Of a DNA stretch of 64,000 nt, positions 61,774 through 64,000 are shown one piece after another. The stretch comes from Acetoanaerobium noterae (GTDB lineage: Bacteria; Bacillota; Clostridia; Peptostreptococcales; Filifactoraceae). The stretch is from contig NZ_FUYN01000003.1 in assembly GCF_900168025.1 (NCBI RefSeq), positions 186,001 through 250,000 on the forward strand. Direction: 5' to 3'. Below the pieces are notes generated by a model. The model was not told where the DNA came from, did no database searches, and saw only the letters and a program-made list of their open reading frames with translations. Position 1 is the first letter of the stretch. Every line of letters starts with the position of its first letter. The position numbers and the translations under genes are program-made.

Positions 61774-62748
61774 TTATTTCAAGGTTTCTTTTATGACTCT
61801 TAGCATATTTTGGTGTGTCAATTTTTCTAGCTGTGTTTCACTCCATCCATTGTTTTTTAATGCATCAAATAATTTTGGCATTTCGTGAGAACCACTTATT
61901 TCTAAGTTGCCTTGTATTCCATCAAAATCTGAGCCTAGGGCAATTACATCTTCTCCACCTATATTTTTAATATAGTTTAGATGATTTATCATAAGCTCTA
62001 TTTTACAATGTGTATTTGTAATATCTTTAGCTAAAAACTCTGGTGCAAAGTTTAGACCTATAGCTCCACCTTTTTCTGCTATTATTTTAATCATTTCATC
62101 TGTAAGGTTTCTATTATGTGGTGATAGTGCTCTTGAATTTGAATGAGATGCTACAAATGGCTTCTTTGCTATGCTTGCTACATCATAAAACCCTCCATCT
62201 GAAAGATGTGAAACATCTACAAGCATACCTATTTCATTCATGTATTCTACAGCTTCAAATCCATAGTTTTTCAGTCCTTTTTGCATTATAGTTTTGTCAT
62301 CAGAGTTAGGATATCCTATGCTGTTTTCAAAATTCCAAGTAAGTGTAATAAGGCGTATTCCTAAATCATGGTAGTGTTTAATTTTTTCTATGCTAGTAGC
62401 TGAACGTCCATCTTCTATGGTGAGTAAAGCTGAGATTTTATCATTTGAGCTATTATTCATCAAATCATTATAGTTATATGCCATCTCCATATAGTTTGTA
62501 TTTTTGACTGCTTCTTTTAGCATATTAACAGACCTAAGAATATACTCATCATCAGGAATGTACTTTTTACCTTCTTCTTTAAACATTTCTTCATTCATAA
62601 GAAAAATTGCATAAAATTGTGCCATAGCATCAGATTGTCTTAATCTGTCAAAATCCACACTTGCTTTTGGATTGTTAATAAGTAATTCAGAGCTGCCATC
62701 ATCTGGAACAGTAAGTATTGTATCGCAGTGCATATCAATATATTTCAT
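61774..62748 (-). CDS. Membrane dipeptidase family protein (peptidase M19)
   Basis: Zinc dipeptidase, about 324 residues. Metal and catalytic motifs: DMHCDT at the N-terminus, LLTIEDGRS, DVSHLSDGGFYDV, ASHSNSRALSPHNRN and GSDFDGI. No signal peptide, so a cytoplasmic enzyme that can cleave dipeptides including D-residue ones. ATG 62748 is preferred for its 9-base distance to AAGGG; ATG 62757 abuts that site. Suits an amino-acid-using organism. Confidence 0.93.
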   Translation of the reverse strand: MKYIDMHCDTILTVPDDGSSELLINNPKASVDFDRLRQSDAMAQFYAIFLMNEEMFKEEGKKYIPDDEYILRSVNMLKEAVKNTNYMEMAYNYNDLMNNSSNDKISALLTIEDGRSATSIEKIKHYHDLGIRLITLTWNFENSIGYPNSDDKTIMQKGLKNYGFEAVEYMNEIGMLVDVSHLSDGGFYDVASIAKKPFVASHSNSRALSPHNRNLTDEMIKIIAEKGGAIGLNFAPEFLAKDITNTHCKIELMINHLNYIKNIGGEDVIALGSDFDGIQGNLEISGSHEMPKLFDALKNNGWSETQLEKLTHQNMLRVIKETLK

Positions 62749-62900
62749 TTCTATCATCCCTTCTTTTTATTGTGAATACAACAAGTAATATTTATTTCCA
62801 ATATACGAGGTCTTATTAAAAATTTGAATAAATTTATTATACACAACTTTGCTTACTATAAAATGAATTAAATTTATTAATTAAAGTTACTAATTTGATA

Positions 62901-62937
62901 ATGTAATATTATCATTCTCCCTATTATAATATTACAT
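62901..62937. repeat. Perfect inverted repeat in the dipeptidase-tldD intergenic region
   Basis: 12-bp arms ATGTAATATTAT (62901-62912) and its complement (62926-62937), spacer 13 bases. It is AT-only, about 135 bases before tldD. It could be an operator or a weak terminator. The rest of 62749-63071 is AT-rich with no gene or clear promoter. Confidence 0.6.
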
Positions 62938-63071
62938 AAAAAAGTTATTAAGCAGGATATTTTCATATAATATTTTTTATATGTTTTAAATTATTATTGT
63001 TATGTTTATGATTATTGGTTACAATAATATAAATATTGAATTATTCGAAAATTTATAAAAAGGAGAATCCT

Positions 63072-64000
63072 ATGCTAGATCAAAGACTGGTACACGATGT
63101 GCTAACAGCAGCACTGTCTTTTGGTGGTGATTTTGCTGAGATTTTTGTAGAAGACAGAATCGATAATACTATAGGAATGATAGAAGGTAAAATAGAACGC
63201 TCCCTCACTGGAAGAACTGGTGGTGTGGGTATAAGGATTTTTAATGGATTTAACAGCGTATATACCTATTCTCATAAAAAAGACAGAGATACTCTTATTA
63301 AATTGGCACAAAATGCTTCTAAGTCTTTAAAAGGTGTAGCTCAAAACTTAAATATTGATTTTGTTATTGAAAGCCCTAGCGTTATTCATCCTGTTATGAT
63401 ATCACCTCAGGATGTAGAAAAATCAGTAAAAATCGAGCTTATGAGAAAGGCTCATGAATCAGCTTCTTCATACTCAAATTTAATTCATCAAGTGAGAGTT
63501 AATTATCTTGATTATACTCAAAATGTCCTAATCGCAAATTCAAATGGCAAATTTGTGCAAGATAGCAGAACTAGAACTAGATTTATCGTGAATTCAGTTG
63601 CCAAGCGTGATGAAAAAATGGAGCATGGAATGATTGGAAAAGGCTCTGGAAAAGGTTTCGAGCTTTATGATGAAATATCTGTAGAAGATATCGCAAATGA
63701 AGCATCTAGAGTTGCTATAACTATGCTAGATGCAAAATCATCTCCAAGTGGAAAGTTTCCTGTAGTGCTTGATAATAAATTTGGTGGAGTAATATTTCAC
63801 GAAGCTTGTGGGCATGGACTAGAGGCAACTTCTGTTGCAAAGGGAAATTCAGTGTATGCTGGAAAGCTTGGAGAGCAAATAGCTTCTACTGTAGTGTCTG
63901 CAGTTGATGATGGCACTGTCCAAAATGAATGGGGTTCACTTAGCTTTGATGATGAAGGCAATAAAACTACTAGAAATCTATTAATAGAAAATGGAATCTT
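63072..64000 (+). CDS. tldD: TldD metalloprotease subunit (C-terminus beyond the window)
   Basis: Zinc protease of the TldD/TldE (PmbA) pair, which trims unstructured peptides and matures some ribosomal peptides. The first 309 residues are present: N-terminal FGGDFAEIFVEDRIDNTIGM, GIRIFNGFNSVYTY, and the metal motif FHEACGHGLEATSV (HExxxH). AAAAGGAG lies 8 bases before ATG 63072. The frame stays open to the right edge. tldE (pmbA) is expected downstream, outside the window. Confidence 0.95.
   Translation, partial: MLDQRLVHDVLTAALSFGGDFAEIFVEDRIDNTIGMIEGKIERSLTGRTGGVGIRIFNGFNSVYTYSHKKDRDTLIKLAQNASKSLKGVAQNLNIDFVIESPSVIHPVMISPQDVEKSVKIELMRKAHESASSYSNLIHQVRVNYLDYTQNVLIANSNGKFVQDSRTRTRFIVNSVAKRDEKMEHGMIGKGSGKGFELYDEISVEDIANEASRVAITMLDAKSSPSGKFPVVLDNKFGGVIFHEACGHGLEATSVAKGNSVYAGKLGEQIASTVVSAVDDGTVQNEWGSLSFDDEGNKTTRNLLIENGI

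Noticed and set aside
63102-63311. Open frame of 69 codons on the - strand
   Set aside because: Antisense to tldD, whose reading frame stays open to the right edge.
1-64000. rRNA, tRNA, prophage or insertion sequence
   Set aside because: No conserved rRNA or tRNA sequence, no transposase, integrase or phage structural gene was recognised by reading.

Overview
The window is AT-rich, densely packed DNA, most likely from an anaerobic Gram-positive bacterium of the Clostridia. Evidence: AGGAGG-type ribosome sites, an FprA-type flavodiiron protein, sigma-54 control of an amino acid permease, many lipoprotein and c-di-GMP genes, and an apparent selenocysteine codon. A selenium-using, amino-acid-fermenting Peptostreptococcaceae such as Acetoanaerobium would fit, but this is a guess from gene content, not from a marker gene. 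No rRNA, tRNA, CRISPR array, transposase or integrase was recognised.

Layout. (1) 1-2885: a sugar ABC operon (LacI-type regulator, RbsA-like ATPase, start of the permease) transcribed leftwards from a promoter-operator built into a hairpin. (2) 2891-4906: PAS-GGDEF-EAL protein. (3) 5150-12363: an arsenic resistance cluster with three ArsR-family repressors, Acr3 efflux pump, a permease split into two genes, an ArsP-type permease plus a small CxxC protein, and an arsR-arsD-arsA operon. Three palindromic promoter-operators are readable. No arsC was seen. (4) 12599-21159: K+(Na+)/H+ antiporter, a chemoreceptor with a NarX/PilJ-like sensor, asparaginase, a Cache-type diguanylate cyclase, a thioredoxin-like protein and a flavodiiron protein. 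(5) 21302-30017: PD-(D/E)XK nuclease, SDR oxidoreductase, SbcCD, and a sigma-54 activator divergent from (6) 30323-32509: amino acid permease plus gamma-glutamyl hydrolase, preceded by a -24/-12 promoter and upstream repeats.

(7) 32580-46578: accessory region. A McrBC-like pair (DUF2357 nuclease and AAA+ ATPase), a NERD-domain protein with a membrane partner, an AbiEi/AbiEii toxin-antitoxin pair, a radical SAM protein and a HesB-like gene with an in-frame UGA. Three related hairpin repeats sit at the 3' ends of these units. Then lipoproteins, an HD-GYP protein and a SIMPL protein. (8) 46700-55231: a complete Wadjet (JetDABC) operon and a YefM/YoeB pair. (9) 55417-64000: housekeeping genes (Cho-like UvrC homologue, deoD, small alarmone synthetase, Eis-like acetyltransferase, YwbE, Rrf2 regulator, methyltransferase, AraC regulator, dipeptidase, start of tldD).

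The main biological themes are arsenic detoxification, several independent systems against foreign DNA (McrBC-like, AbiE, Wadjet, possibly NERD and the orphan nuclease), c-di-GMP and alarmone signalling, and amino acid or peptide use. The best leads for something new are the repeat-bounded accessory units, the HesB-like selenoprotein gene, the Cys-free split permease in the arsenic cluster and the McrBC-like pair with a possible PUA/EVE-like reader domain.
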